Notes under the pieces: generated by a model
What the model saw: the letters and a program-made list of their open reading frames with translations, nothing else
Told to the model about the DNA's origin: nothing
The model's database searches: none
Part shown: piece by piece, positions 1-7,468 of the stretch
Numbering within the stretch: the stretch's first letter is position 1
Layout of the letters: each line of letters starts with the position of its first letter
Translations under genes and position numbers: made by a program
NCBI RefSeq assembly: GCF_027563345.1
Contig: NZ_JAMKBK010000002.1
From: Psychrobacillus psychrodurans
GTDB lineage: Bacteria > Bacillota > Bacilli > Bacillales_A > Planococcaceae
Length of the DNA: 64,000 nucleotides
Direction: 5' to 3' (one strand)

Positions 1-206
1 AACCGATAGTTGATTATCCAGAAAATGTAAAGGTTGAAAAAGAAGAAAGTATAAACCGTATAGTTTATAAACTTTCTGTTCATCCTGAAGATATGGGGAA
101 AGTAATTGGCAAACAAGGGCGTGTCGCGAAAGCAATTCGTACAATTGTTTACTCAGCAGCAGGCAGTCACCAAAAGAAAAAAACATATGTCGACATATTA
201 GATTAA
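1..206 (+). CDS. khpA: KhpA (YlqC) KH-domain RNA-binding protein, 5' partial
   Basis: The reading frame enters at base 3 and ends at TAA 204-206, giving 67 visible residues. It is a small KH-domain protein: the GxxG RNA-binding loop is seen as GKQGR, followed by AKAIRT. The family is usually about 76-81 residues, so some 10-15 N-terminal residues lie outside the window. In Bacillales it sits directly after rpsP in the ffh-rpsP-khpA-rimM-trmD-rplS cluster, which fits the genes downstream here. KhpA binds RNA and in several Firmicutes partners with KhpB in cell-envelope and division control. The stop codon overlaps the stem of a terminator. Confidence 0.93.
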   Translation, partial: PIVDYPENVKVEKEESINRIVYKLSVHPEDMGKVIGKQGRVAKAIRTIVYSAAGSHQKKKTYVDILD

Positions 207-234
207 AGGGAGAACAATTTGTTCTTCCTTTTTT
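206..234 (+). terminator. Intrinsic terminator after khpA
   Basis: A hairpin with arms AAGGGAGAAC and GTTCTTCCTT (one G-U pair) and a 5-base loop is followed directly by a T run. It separates khpA from rimM, so rimM-trmD would need a promoter or readthrough, unlike the contiguous B. subtilis operon. Confidence 0.75.
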
Positions 235-261
235 GATAGTTATGAAAACATTATACTCAGA

Positions 262-365
262 TGTCTAGCTCCAGTGCCTAGTCCACCTGAGTTGCTTCAG
301 GATTTTACGTAAAGCTCGTCACAGAAGAACGTTGTCAGGGCTGACCTAGGCGCCTGCGCATTTCT
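262..365 (+). repeat. Dispersed intergenic repeat, TGTCTAGCTCCAG type
   Basis: The block opens with TGTCTAGCTCCAG and closes with GCGCCTGCGCATTTCT. The inner ends GCCTAG and CTAGGC can pair, so the transcript could fold into a long hairpin. From memory this resembles a family of intergenic repeats scattered through Bacillaceae genomes. Only one copy is in this window, so its repeat status rests on that recollection and not on the sequence here. Confidence 0.6.
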
Positions 366-442
366 AAAAGATTAAGAAGGTATATAAAATTGTACCGTGT
401 ACACTGTGTTTTAAGGATGAAAGAATGAATAAATAATACTAC

Positions 443-631
443 TGATTTGCGTTACAAGTGGAGAACAAAGGCCAAGTGCGCCACGTCTTGTGGCAAAGCC
501 TTTGTGACCAACATCCTGTTGGCATCCGCGGGCGAGGTCGAGCCTCCTCAGTCAGGCGCTACGATTCTTCCTAGCGGAGTCTCGACTTTCTCGCTTATTC
601 CGCTGGAGTCGCCACATTTCACTACAATCAA
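443..631 (-). repeat. Dispersed GC-rich repeat, TTGATTGGAGCG family, copy A
   Basis: Read on the minus strand it begins with TTGATTG at 631 and continues with GTGGCGACTCCAGCGG, matching copies B, D, E and F of this window. Its far end (about 443) carries a degenerate form of the terminal GCGGAAATCA. The GCGGAAAGCGTCC segment of the other copies is replaced here by a run of short palindromes at about 469-530. It is visibly GC-richer than the AT-rich DNA around it. Copy A faces copy B across a 238-base spacer. Confidence 0.8.
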
Positions 632-869
632 TTAAGTGAATAGTACTGCACTATAAGATTTTGCATAGTCTATCGCTTGGATAATAAATTTAGTCAGGGT
701 AATATAGGGATAAAATCGTCTGTTGAACTGAGCTACTATTTTGTAAAGAAGAATGTAGAAAGTGGATCTTCTTTTTCCTAAGTCCCTTTTTTCTTTACTT
801 GTTTTAAGATAAATCATGTGTACTTAGGTGATTTTATACTAGTTAGCCAAACATATTAAGTGGATTTAA
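632..869. other. Spacer between repeat copies A and B, no gene seen
   Basis: This AT-rich spacer has a short minus-strand frame of about 60 codons that I do not accept as a gene: no ribosome-binding site and no recognisable family. The stretch around 652-690 (TATAAGATT, then CTATCGC, then GATA and TAA) matches the equivalent part of the spacer between repeat copies D and E at about 10214-10252, at the same distance from the repeat. The two repeat blocks are therefore related as wholes. Confidence 0.5.
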
Positions 870-996
870 TTGATTGGAGCGCAGAGCGGCGACTCCAGTG
901 GGAAAAGCGCGAGATGAAGACCCTGGACTGAGCGAAAGCGAAGGAAGCGGCTGAAGCCGTGCCCACGGAAAGCGTCCGCTCGGAGCGGAAATCAAT
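870..996 (+). repeat. Dispersed GC-rich repeat, TTGATTGGAGCG family, copy B
   Basis: The block begins TTGATTGGAGCG and ends GCGGAAATCAA, whose reverse complement TTGATTTCCGC gives imperfect terminal inverted repeats. Internal landmarks are GGCGACTCCAGTGGG, GCTGAAGCCGTGCCCACGG and AAAGCGTCCGC. Similarity to copy E continues past the end into 997-1042, where copy E carries a clear terminator and copy B a degenerate one. Confidence 0.85.
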
Positions 997-1071
997 GACA
1001 TATCTACATTTTTATTTTTAAAGGTCCGGGCGTCTTTTTTTACACGGTTTTCTTACTAGGAGGTAATCTTA

Positions 1072-1590
1072 ATGGAATGGTTTAATGTAGGTAAGATAGT
1101 AAATACACACGGTATTTGGGGAGAGGTTCGAGTAATCTCTACGACAGACTTTGCTGACGAACGCTATGAAGTTGGAAGCGAACTTGCGTTACATAAAGCA
1201 GATGGTTCTAAACCAATTATTGTTAAAGTAGCAAGTCATCGTCAACATAAGAATTTTGATTTATTAACTTTTGAAGGATACTCATTGTTGAAGGATGTAG
1301 AAGCATTTAGAAACGCAATTTTAAAGGTTTCTGAAAAATACCTTTCAGAGTTAGAAGAAAATGAGTTCTATTTTCACGAAATTATAGGTTGTACAGTAGA
1401 ATCTACTGAAGGTGAAATTATTGGAACTATAACAGAAATTATTCAAACTGGCGCCAACGATGTTTGGACTGTGAGACCCGAAAAAGGAAAAAAAGACCAC
1501 TATATTCCTTATATTGAAGACGTAGTGAAATCAATTGATATTGAAAATAAAAAAATCAAAATAGAAGTATTGGATGGTCTGTTATCATGA
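1072..1590 (+). CDS. rimM: Ribosome maturation factor RimM
   Basis: The 172-residue protein matches the family length. An N-terminal RimM beta-barrel begins FNVGKIVNTHGIWGEVRV, and a C-terminal PRC-barrel domain covers about residues 95-172. RimM binds ribosomal protein S19 and helps maturation of the 30S subunit head. The ATG follows AGGAGGTAAT at good spacing. It overlaps trmD by 4 bases (ATGA), so the two are translationally coupled. Unusually, 866 bases of repeats separate it from khpA, and the intervening B. subtilis gene ylqD is missing. I see no convincing promoter just upstream. Confidence 0.95.
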   Translation: MEWFNVGKIVNTHGIWGEVRVISTTDFADERYEVGSELALHKADGSKPIIVKVASHRQHKNFDLLTFEGYSLLKDVEAFRNAILKVSEKYLSELEENEFYFHEIIGCTVESTEGEIIGTITEIIQTGANDVWTVRPEKGKKDHYIPYIEDVVKSIDIENKKIKIEVLDGLLS

Positions 1591-2318
1591 TGAACATTCA
1601 CATTCTTTCTCTTTTTCCAGAAATGTTTACTGGTGTATTTAATTCATCGATTTTGAAAAAGGCCCAAGAAAAGAATGAAGCAACGATAAATGTAGTAAAT
1701 TTTAGGGATTACTCAGGTAACAAACATCATCAAGTGGACGACTATCCATATGGCGGTGGTGCAGGGATGGTGTTAAAGCCTGAACCTATTTTTAATGCCA
1801 TAGAGGCTCTTCCGCCAAGTAAAGGACCGAGTAGACGCATTATCCTTTTGTGTCCTCAGGGAGAACGTTTTACGCAGAAAAAAGCGGAAGAACTAGCACG
1901 GGAAGAAGAGCTTGTTTTTATTTGTGGACACTACGAAGGCTATGATGAACGAATTCGAGAGCACTTAGTGACAGACGAAATTTCTATTGGAGATTTTGTT
2001 TTAACAGGTGGCGAGCTTGCAGCCATGACGGTGGTGGATAGTGTTGTGAGATTATTGCCTAATGTCTTAGGTAATGCAGAATCGCATGAGAAAGATTCCT
2101 TTTCCACTGGTTTGCTAGAGCATCCCCATTATACTCGTCCAGTCGAATTCAGAGGTCATACAGTTCCAGATGTTTTAATGTCTGGAAACCATGCAGCAAT
2201 TGAAAAGTGGCGCAAAGAAGAATCATTAAAAAGAACATTCATGCGCAGGCCAGATTTATTGGAGCGGATTGAACTAACCTCCGACGAGGAGAGTTTATTA
2301 AAAGAAATAAAAGGATAG
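1587..2318 (+). CDS. trmD: tRNA (guanine-N1-)-methyltransferase TrmD
   Basis: TrmD methylates G37 next to the anticodon of several tRNAs using S-adenosylmethionine, which prevents +1 frameshifting. The 243-residue length is normal. Family motifs are visible: YPYGGGAGMVL near residue 53, CGHYEGYDERI, and the trefoil-knot SAM segment GDFVLTGGELAAM. The start overlaps the rimM stop by 4 bases. It is followed by the separately promoted rplS. Confidence 0.97.
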   Translation: MMNIHILSLFPEMFTGVFNSSILKKAQEKNEATINVVNFRDYSGNKHHQVDDYPYGGGAGMVLKPEPIFNAIEALPPSKGPSRRIILLCPQGERFTQKKAEELAREEELVFICGHYEGYDERIREHLVTDEISIGDFVLTGGELAAMTVVDSVVRLLPNVLGNAESHEKDSFSTGLLEHPHYTRPVEFRGHTVPDVLMSGNHAAIEKWRKEESLKRTFMRRPDLLERIELTSDEESLLKEIKG

Positions 2319-2335
2319 TAAATTTCTAATAATTA

Positions 2336-2364
2336 TTGCATCCAATAATTAGTTGTGTTATATT
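2336..2364 (+). promoter_or_regulatory. SigmaA-type promoter of rplS
   Basis: TTGCAT at 2336-2341 and TATATT at 2359-2364 are separated by exactly 17 bases, with an extended -10 TG at 2356-2357. Initiation would be near 2371, leaving a leader of roughly 85 bases before rplS. Confidence 0.7.
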
Positions 2365-2369
2365 TTACT

Positions 2370-2450
2370 ATGTGCTTTTATGAAAAGTACTGATTTTGGG
2401 TGTTCCGCTGCAACAGCAACTGTGTGTAAGAGCATTCTACAGAAGGAGAG
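2370..2450 (+). ncRNA. Probable L19 (rplS) mRNA leader
   Basis: The leader between the rplS promoter and its Shine-Dalgarno holds a GC-richer stretch with self-complementary parts (GTTCCGCTGC, CAACAGCAACTGTG). An autoregulatory L19 leader is known in B. subtilis and other low-GC Gram-positives (Rfam L19_leader). I assign it by position and a partly recalled sequence. I could not fold it or compare it with the model. Confidence 0.45.
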
Positions 2451-2456
2451 AAAATG

Positions 2457-2801
2457 ATGCAAAACATTATTTCAGAAATCACTAAAGAACAATTACGTTC
2501 AGACCTTCCAACATTCCGTCCTGGGGACACAGTTCGTGTTCACGTTAAGGTTGTTGAGGGAACTCGCGAACGTATCCAAATGTACGAAGGTGTTGTAATT
2601 AAACGTCGTGGTGGCGGAATTAGCGAAACTTTTACAGTTCGTAAAATTTCATCCGGTGTTGGTGTTGAACGTACATTCCCTGTACACACACCAAAAATTG
2701 CAAACTTAGAAGTTATCCGTCGTGGTAAAGTTCGTCGTGCTAAATTGTACTACTTACGTGACCTACGTGGTAAAGCAGCTCGTATTAAAGAGCGTCGTTA
2801 A
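2457..2801 (+). CDS. rplS: 50S ribosomal protein L19
   Basis: L19 lies at the 30S-50S interface of the ribosome. The protein (MQNIISEITKEQLRSDLPTF onward) is 114 residues from this ATG and near-identical to the family over GDTVRVHVKVVEGTRERIQ and KRRGGGISETFTVRKIS. Two adjacent ATGs exist (2454, 2457). The second gives 8-base spacing from AAGGAG at 2443-2448 and matches the usual MQ start, so I chose it. Codon use is that of a highly expressed gene. The gene is monocistronic between its own promoter and terminator. Confidence 0.96.
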   Translation: MQNIISEITKEQLRSDLPTFRPGDTVRVHVKVVEGTRERIQMYEGVVIKRRGGGISETFTVRKISSGVGVERTFPVHTPKIANLEVIRRGKVRRAKLYYLRDLRGKAARIKERR

Positions 2802-2811
2802 TAGCAAAAGT

Positions 2812-2857
2812 AAATGTTGTAGTAAAGGTGTTTACACTTTTGCTACAACATTTTTTA
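2812..2857 (+). terminator. Intrinsic terminator of rplS
   Basis: Arms AAATGTTGTAG (2812-2822) and CTACAACATTT (2843-2853) form an 11-bp stem, with a further AAAGGTG/CACTTT pairing inside, followed by a T tract. Confidence 0.85.
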
Positions 2858-3024
2858 TTATAATTATGTCCGAGTTAAAGAAATATTTAATATGATTTGT
2901 TCACAAATATTTTAGAATAGTGGCATTTATATCAGATGATCATAATAGATTCATTAAAAGGCTATTTTCTATTTAGTTCATATAAACAAATCACGTAAAC
3001 AACAAGAAAAGTGGACAATTGTTT

Positions 3025-3053
3025 TTGCTTGAAAAGAGATTTCCTTGTACAAT
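3025..3053 (+). promoter_or_regulatory. SigmaA-type promoter of lepB-rbgA
   Basis: TTGCTT at 3025-3030 and TACAAT at 3048-3053 are 17 bases apart. The -10 lies only 29 bases before the lepB ATG at 3082, which rules out a longer lepB frame that could be read from 3019. Confidence 0.6.
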
Positions 3054-3081
3054 AAAGACAATAACCAAAGGGGGCAAGTTG

Positions 3082-3642
3082 ATGGAACAAGTAAAAAAAG
3101 AAAAGAATGAATTATGGGAGTGGTCAAAAGCTCTATTAATTGCTTTTGGACTAGCAGCAATAATTCGCTTCTTTTTATTTACACCTATCGTAGTAGACGG
3201 AGAATCAATGATGCCTACTTTAAAAAATGGGGATCGTATGGTTGTCAACAAAATCGGCTATATGGTTGGTGAACCTGATCGTTATGACATAGTAGTATTT
3301 CATGCCCCAGAGCAAAAAAATTATATAAAACGTGTAATTGGGCTTCCTGGTGATCATGTAGAGTATAAAAATGATCAGTTGTATGTAAATGGAGAAGCTA
3401 TGGAAGAACCATATTTAGATCAATACAAAAGTGAAATAACAGAAGGTACTCTTACAGATGATTTTACTTTAGAAGAGATTACTCAGGAGACAGAAATCCC
3501 TGAAGGTTATATTTTTGTAATGGGAGATAATCGAAGATATAGTAAAGATAGTCGACATATTGGCTTAGTTAAAATTGATGAAGTTATTGGAAATACAAAT
3601 ATTGTTTTTTGGCCACTCAATGAAATTGGTTTGATAAAGTAA
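3082..3642 (+). CDS. lepB: Signal peptidase I
   Basis: Type I signal peptidase is a membrane serine protease that removes signal peptides from secreted proteins on the outer face of the membrane. The 186-residue protein has one N-terminal membrane segment (about residues 15-36). The catalytic serine is Ser42 in DGESMMPTL and the general-base lysine is Lys83 in YIKRVIGLPGD. The box MGDNRRYSKDSRHIG follows. The start at 3082 is set by AAAGGGGG at 3067-3074 and by the promoter position. rbgA follows after 14 bases. Bacillales often carry several paralogues (SipS, SipT and others), so the symbol is generic. Confidence 0.94.
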   Translation: MEQVKKEKNELWEWSKALLIAFGLAAIIRFFLFTPIVVDGESMMPTLKNGDRMVVNKIGYMVGEPDRYDIVVFHAPEQKNYIKRVIGLPGDHVEYKNDQLYVNGEAMEEPYLDQYKSEITEGTLTDDFTLEEITQETEIPEGYIFVMGDNRRYSKDSRHIGLVKIDEVIGNTNIVFWPLNEIGLIK

Positions 3643-3656
3643 AAAGGAAGTGCACT

Positions 3657-4508
3657 ATGACAATTCAATGGTTTCCTGGTCATATGGCCAAAGCAAGAAG
3701 AGAAGTAACCGAGAACTTAAAATTAGTGGATATCGTATTTGAATTAATAGATGCACGTTTACCGCTATCATCTAGAAATCCTATGATAGATGAAGTTATA
3801 CATCAGAAAACGAGACTACTTATATTAAATAAAATGGATATGGCTGATGAAACACAAACTAAAAAGTGGATTGCTTATTTTGAGGAAAAAGGTCACCCTG
3901 CGGTGGCGATTAACTCTTTAGAAGGTAAAGGGCTACAAACTGTATTCAAGGCGGCAAAAGAGCTATTAAAGCCTAAATGGGACCGTATGAAGGACAGGGG
4001 TATAAAGCCAAGAGCAATCCGTGCAATGATTGTTGGTATACCAAATGTGGGTAAATCAACATTGATTAACCGATTTGCCAAGAAAAATATTGCGAGAACC
4101 GGTAATACACCAGGTGTAACGAAAAAGCAGCAATGGATCAAAGTTGAAAGAGAAATTGAATTGCTAGATACTCCAGGTATCTTATGGCCGAAGTTCGAGG
4201 ATCAACAAGTGGGCTATAAGCTTGCCCTTACTGGTGCTATTAAAGATGCAGTGATTAATATGGAAGATTTGGCAGTCTATGGCTTAAACTTCTTGCAGAA
4301 TCACTATCCAAAACGGATGGAAGAACGGTATCAAATAAAAGAGATGAGCGAAGATTTAGTAGAAACATTTGACAAAATTGGGAAGTTAAGAAGATGTTAT
4401 ACTAACGGTACAGAAATAGATTACGATCAAGTATCGGAACTGATTGTTCGGGACGTTCGAAACCTACATCTAGGAAGATTAACATTCGATTTTGTAGAGG
4501 AATATTAA
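3657..4508 (+). CDS. rbgA: Ribosome biogenesis GTPase RbgA (YlqF)
   Basis: RbgA is a circularly permuted GTPase needed for late 50S assembly (incorporation of L16 and neighbours). The permutation is visible: the G4 motif NKMD (58-61) precedes the G1 P-loop GIPNVGKS (127-134), and G3 DTPGILWPKF comes last. The conserved N terminus IQWFPGHMAKARRE and the 283-residue length match the family. It appears co-transcribed with lepB and ends before a terminator. Confidence 0.97.
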   Translation: MTIQWFPGHMAKARREVTENLKLVDIVFELIDARLPLSSRNPMIDEVIHQKTRLLILNKMDMADETQTKKWIAYFEEKGHPAVAINSLEGKGLQTVFKAAKELLKPKWDRMKDRGIKPRAIRAMIVGIPNVGKSTLINRFAKKNIARTGNTPGVTKKQQWIKVEREIELLDTPGILWPKFEDQQVGYKLALTGAIKDAVINMEDLAVYGLNFLQNHYPKRMEERYQIKEMSEDLVETFDKIGKLRRCYTNGTEIDYDQVSELIVRDVRNLHLGRLTFDFVEEY

Positions 4509-4520
4509 ACTGACATACTA

Positions 4521-4556
4521 CCCTTTTTGCCACTGGTAAAAAGGGTTTTCTCTTTT
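4521..4556 (+). terminator. Intrinsic terminator after rbgA
   Basis: Stem CCCTTTTT / AAAAAGGG (4521-4528 with 4538-4545) is followed by TTTTCTCTTTT. It closes the lepB-rbgA unit. Confidence 0.75.
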
Positions 4557-4596
4557 CAAAAGAGTGTCCTATGAGTACATAATGGAACGTGCGATG

Positions 4597-4703
4597 TTGA
4601 TTTCTGCTCCAGGGATGTGGCATGCTTTAACTTTTGCCCCTCTCAAAAGGTTCTTTAGGGCTTTCAGCTCGTGAAACTGACGCTTCCCTTCCGCTCCAAT
4701 CAA
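4597..4703 (-). repeat. Dispersed repeat, TTGATTGGAGCG family, degraded copy C
   Basis: On the minus strand it begins GTTGATTGGAGCGGAAGG near 4703 and ends GCAGAAATCAAC near 4597. It is shorter (107 bases) and poorer in GC than copies B and E, and most of the middle is decayed. It makes up most of the 316-base gap between rbgA and rnhB. The remaining 120 bases before rnhB are AT-rich, and I see no clear promoter there. Confidence 0.7.
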
Positions 4704-4824
4704 CGATATCGACTTTTAAAGAACCAATAAATATTGTAATAAAAGTATACTTTCGTTTTTAATTGAAACAAACAATTATGAAATTGACTCAAATGCCGAT
4801 ACATAGATTAGATATAGAAAGAAT

Positions 4825-5604
4825 GTGAATAAATTGTTAAGTCTAAAAGAGATCAAAAATAAATTGGAACAATCAACGGGCTCGGAAGATTGGATAACTG
4901 AGTTAGAACAGGATGAACGAATTGGTGCTAGAAAACTATGGACGAGCTGGAAAAGAAAACAACAGCTTCTACAATTAGAACGTCAATCGCATGAACAAAA
5001 AGTTGTCTTCGATAGAAGCTATTGTTCTCTGGAAAATGAATTAGTAGCAGGGGTAGATGAAGCAGGTAGGGGCCCTTTAGCCGGTCCAGTAGTAACAGCA
5101 GCAGTAATTCTTCAAAATGTGACAGAAGAATTAATTGGTCTAGACGATTCTAAACAATTATCCAGAAATAAACGACAAGAACTAGCTATAGCGATTAAAC
5201 GAAATGCAGTTGCATACAGTATCCACTTCCAATCGGTAGAAAAAATAGATCAACTTAATATTTATGAAGCAACGAAACAATCCATGACAGAAGCTGTATT
5301 AAGTTTAAAAACTAGACCAAATGTCGTATTAGTAGATGCAATGAATTTGCCGATTGATATTAAAGTCCATTCAATCATAAAAGGTGATGCACAAAGCTTA
5401 GCAATTGCGGCAGCATCCATATTAGCAAAAACAGCACGGGACGAATACATGGATCAATTGCACGAGCAATTTCCAATGTATTTGTTTAATAAACATGCAG
5501 GCTACGGTACAAAGCTACATGTTGAAATGATAGAGAAATTCGGTCCAACTGAGCATCATCGAAAAACATTCGAACCGATCAAATCCATATTAAGAATGAG
5601 GTGA
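4825..5604 (+). CDS. rnhB: Ribonuclease HII
   Basis: RNase HII cleaves RNA in RNA-DNA hybrids and removes single misincorporated ribonucleotides. The catalytic acidic set is seen in GVDEAGRGPLAGP, DDSKQLS and VDAMNLP. The 259-residue length and N-terminal extension (residues 1-70) match the Bacillus enzyme. The start is GTG at 4825, chosen because MNKLLSLKEIKNK aligns with Bacillus RnhB. The upstream GATATAGAAAGAA is a poor Shine-Dalgarno, so the start is less certain than the gene. The next gene begins 4 bases after the stop. Confidence 0.95.
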   Translation: MNKLLSLKEIKNKLEQSTGSEDWITELEQDERIGARKLWTSWKRKQQLLQLERQSHEQKVVFDRSYCSLENELVAGVDEAGRGPLAGPVVTAAVILQNVTEELIGLDDSKQLSRNKRQELAIAIKRNAVAYSIHFQSVEKIDQLNIYEATKQSMTEAVLSLKTRPNVVLVDAMNLPIDIKVHSIIKGDAQSLAIAAASILAKTARDEYMDQLHEQFPMYLFNKHAGYGTKLHVEMIEKFGPTEHHRKTFEPIKSILRMR

Positions 5605-5608
5605 TAAA

Positions 5609-7468
5609 GTGACTTCGACATCTTTTTCAACTATTCAATCCCAATTAACTTCTGGGGTTACTTCTCAGTCACAAACTCCTATGAAGGAAGGTCAAGTGAT
5701 TCACGGTACGATAAAAAAACTGTATCCAAATCAAACTGCAGAAGTCCAAATAGGAAATCAAAAAGTAATAGCTAAATTAGAGACTCCATTAAAAGCTGGA
5801 GATTCTCATTTTTTCCAAGTAGAAAAATCCACTCCTGAATTACAGCTGAAAGTAGTTACAGGACCTCTCACGCAAGGAAATACATTGGTGCAACAAGGGC
5901 AACAATTATTACAAGCGATGAACTTACCAAAAACAACTGAAATGCAAGCAGCGATACAGTTTTTTTTAAAACAACAATTACCCGTTTCTAAAGAAACATT
6001 AATGCAAGTAGAACAGTTATTAAAACAACTTCCAAAAGATATGACGATGAAAGCGGCGCTCGAAACAATTCAGAAGATAATTGATATGAAGTTACCTTTA
6101 ACGAATTCAATGTTTCAAACAGTGTTGAGTGGTAAATCTACCGATGGATTGCATAATATCCTACAAAATTTGCAGTTTCAATTACAACAAGATCAAACGG
6201 TAGAGCCAGCTTTGAAAAATAATCTGCTTCAAAATCTACAGAAAATAGCAGAACCATTTAATGGACCAGTGGCTGGAGCGATACTTGGTAAGCAAATAGA
6301 AACCCTTCAAAACCAGCAGCAACCGATATCCTCACGATTGCCAATGCTACAAACATTAAAGGACTACAGCGTTCTGCCAGCTACTGCAAGTCTTGCGAAT
6401 CCCACACCATTAACTAACCAGCAGTCAATTGTGAACTCTGCTGGAGACCAATTGTTAAAGCTTGGTCAGGCTGTCCCAGCAGAAAAAAGAACAGCGTTAG
6501 AACAATTTCGTAATTGGGTAATTCAGCAACCTACTTTAACGGCAAACCAAAAAAGTGAAGTGATAGCTTTACTGAAAAGTGATAATCAGCCTAACCAGCT
6601 TCAAGTAATAAACAATGCCCTGACGAAAGTATTTGCTGAGCAAAGTCAGCAAGCAATTTTTACAAAGGATATGAATGGATTAACCCCCAAGGATCATTTA
6701 GTGTCATTGCTTGGTAAGGGGGGTTCTGTAGAATCGATTGCTCAGACTCTACAGCAAATAACGGATATTAGTAAAAATTCTACGAGTAGTATTGTATTAA
6801 CTCAAACACTAGTGCAATCAGAACAGCAAGTTATGCAACAATTAGATGGAAAAGCATTTGAACATGCAATGAAAGAAGTATTGAAATCACTAGGATTTGG
6901 TTATGAAGCGAAACTTGGGGCTAATAGTGACGAAATCAGGCAATTAGCTACCCAACTAAAGCCACAGATTGTGGAGTTACTGCAAAACCAGACTATTTCT
7001 TCAGCGGTCAGAGAAAGCGCAGAAGTGGTACTTGGACGCATGAATGGATTACAAATACTATCCAATGAAAATGGACCGCAACATCAGCTATTAATGCAAG
7101 TTCCATTAGAGTTTTTAGGTAAAAAAATGGATGCTACACTTGAATGGAATGGTCGGATGAAAGAGGATGGTAAAATTGATTCTGAGTTTGCTAGGATAAT
7201 GTTTTATTTGCAGTTAGATACTTTAGAAGAAACCGTGGTAGATATGCAGGTGCAAAATAGAGTAGTATCAATTACTTTATATAACAATGATACGCAGTTG
7301 GTTTCCTTCGCTGATAAATTTAAGGAAACATTAAAGGCAGGATTATCCTCAGTCGGCTATCAACTATCAGGAGTATTCGTAAAAACTTTTGAGGAACAAA
7401 AAATGACATCTGTTTTGAAGTCAAAACCAAAGACTTTTGACATGCAAGGAGTAGACATTCGTATATGA
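5609..7468 (+). CDS. ylqG: YlqG-like protein with FliK-type C-terminal domain
   Basis: The 619-residue protein begins at GTG after GAGGTGAT. Residues 1-480 are Gln/Leu-rich and low in complexity, like the variable part of hook-length rulers. The last 130 residues (from LLMQVPLEFLGKK) carry alternating strands ending in a helix and GYQLSGVFVKTF, resembling the FliK C-terminal domain of the true fliK in this window. It overlaps by 4 bases the gene for an FlhB C-domain-like protein. Position after rnhB matches B. subtilis ylqG. Function is unproven. A role with the flagellar export gate is my inference. Confidence 0.8.
   Translation: MTSTSFSTIQSQLTSGVTSQSQTPMKEGQVIHGTIKKLYPNQTAEVQIGNQKVIAKLETPLKAGDSHFFQVEKSTPELQLKVVTGPLTQGNTLVQQGQQLLQAMNLPKTTEMQAAIQFFLKQQLPVSKETLMQVEQLLKQLPKDMTMKAALETIQKIIDMKLPLTNSMFQTVLSGKSTDGLHNILQNLQFQLQQDQTVEPALKNNLLQNLQKIAEPFNGPVAGAILGKQIETLQNQQQPISSRLPMLQTLKDYSVLPATASLANPTPLTNQQSIVNSAGDQLLKLGQAVPAEKRTALEQFRNWVIQQPTLTANQKSEVIALLKSDNQPNQLQVINNALTKVFAEQSQQAIFTKDMNGLTPKDHLVSLLGKGGSVESIAQTLQQITDISKNSTSSIVLTQTLVQSEQQVMQQLDGKAFEHAMKEVLKSLGFGYEAKLGANSDEIRQLATQLKPQIVELLQNQTISSAVRESAEVVLGRMNGLQILSNENGPQHQLLMQVPLEFLGKKMDATLEWNGRMKEDGKIDSEFARIMFYLQLDTLEETVVDMQVQNRVVSITLYNNDTQLVSFADKFKETLKAGLSSVGYQLSGVFVKTFEEQKMTSVLKSKPKTFDMQGVDIRI

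Noticed and set aside
447..635. 62-codon plus-strand frame
   Set aside because: It lies inside repeat copy A, has no ribosome-binding site, and its composition reflects the GC-rich repeat.
632..817. 61-codon minus-strand frame in the A-B spacer
   Set aside because: No ribosome-binding site and no recognisable family. It is not conserved in the D-E spacer.
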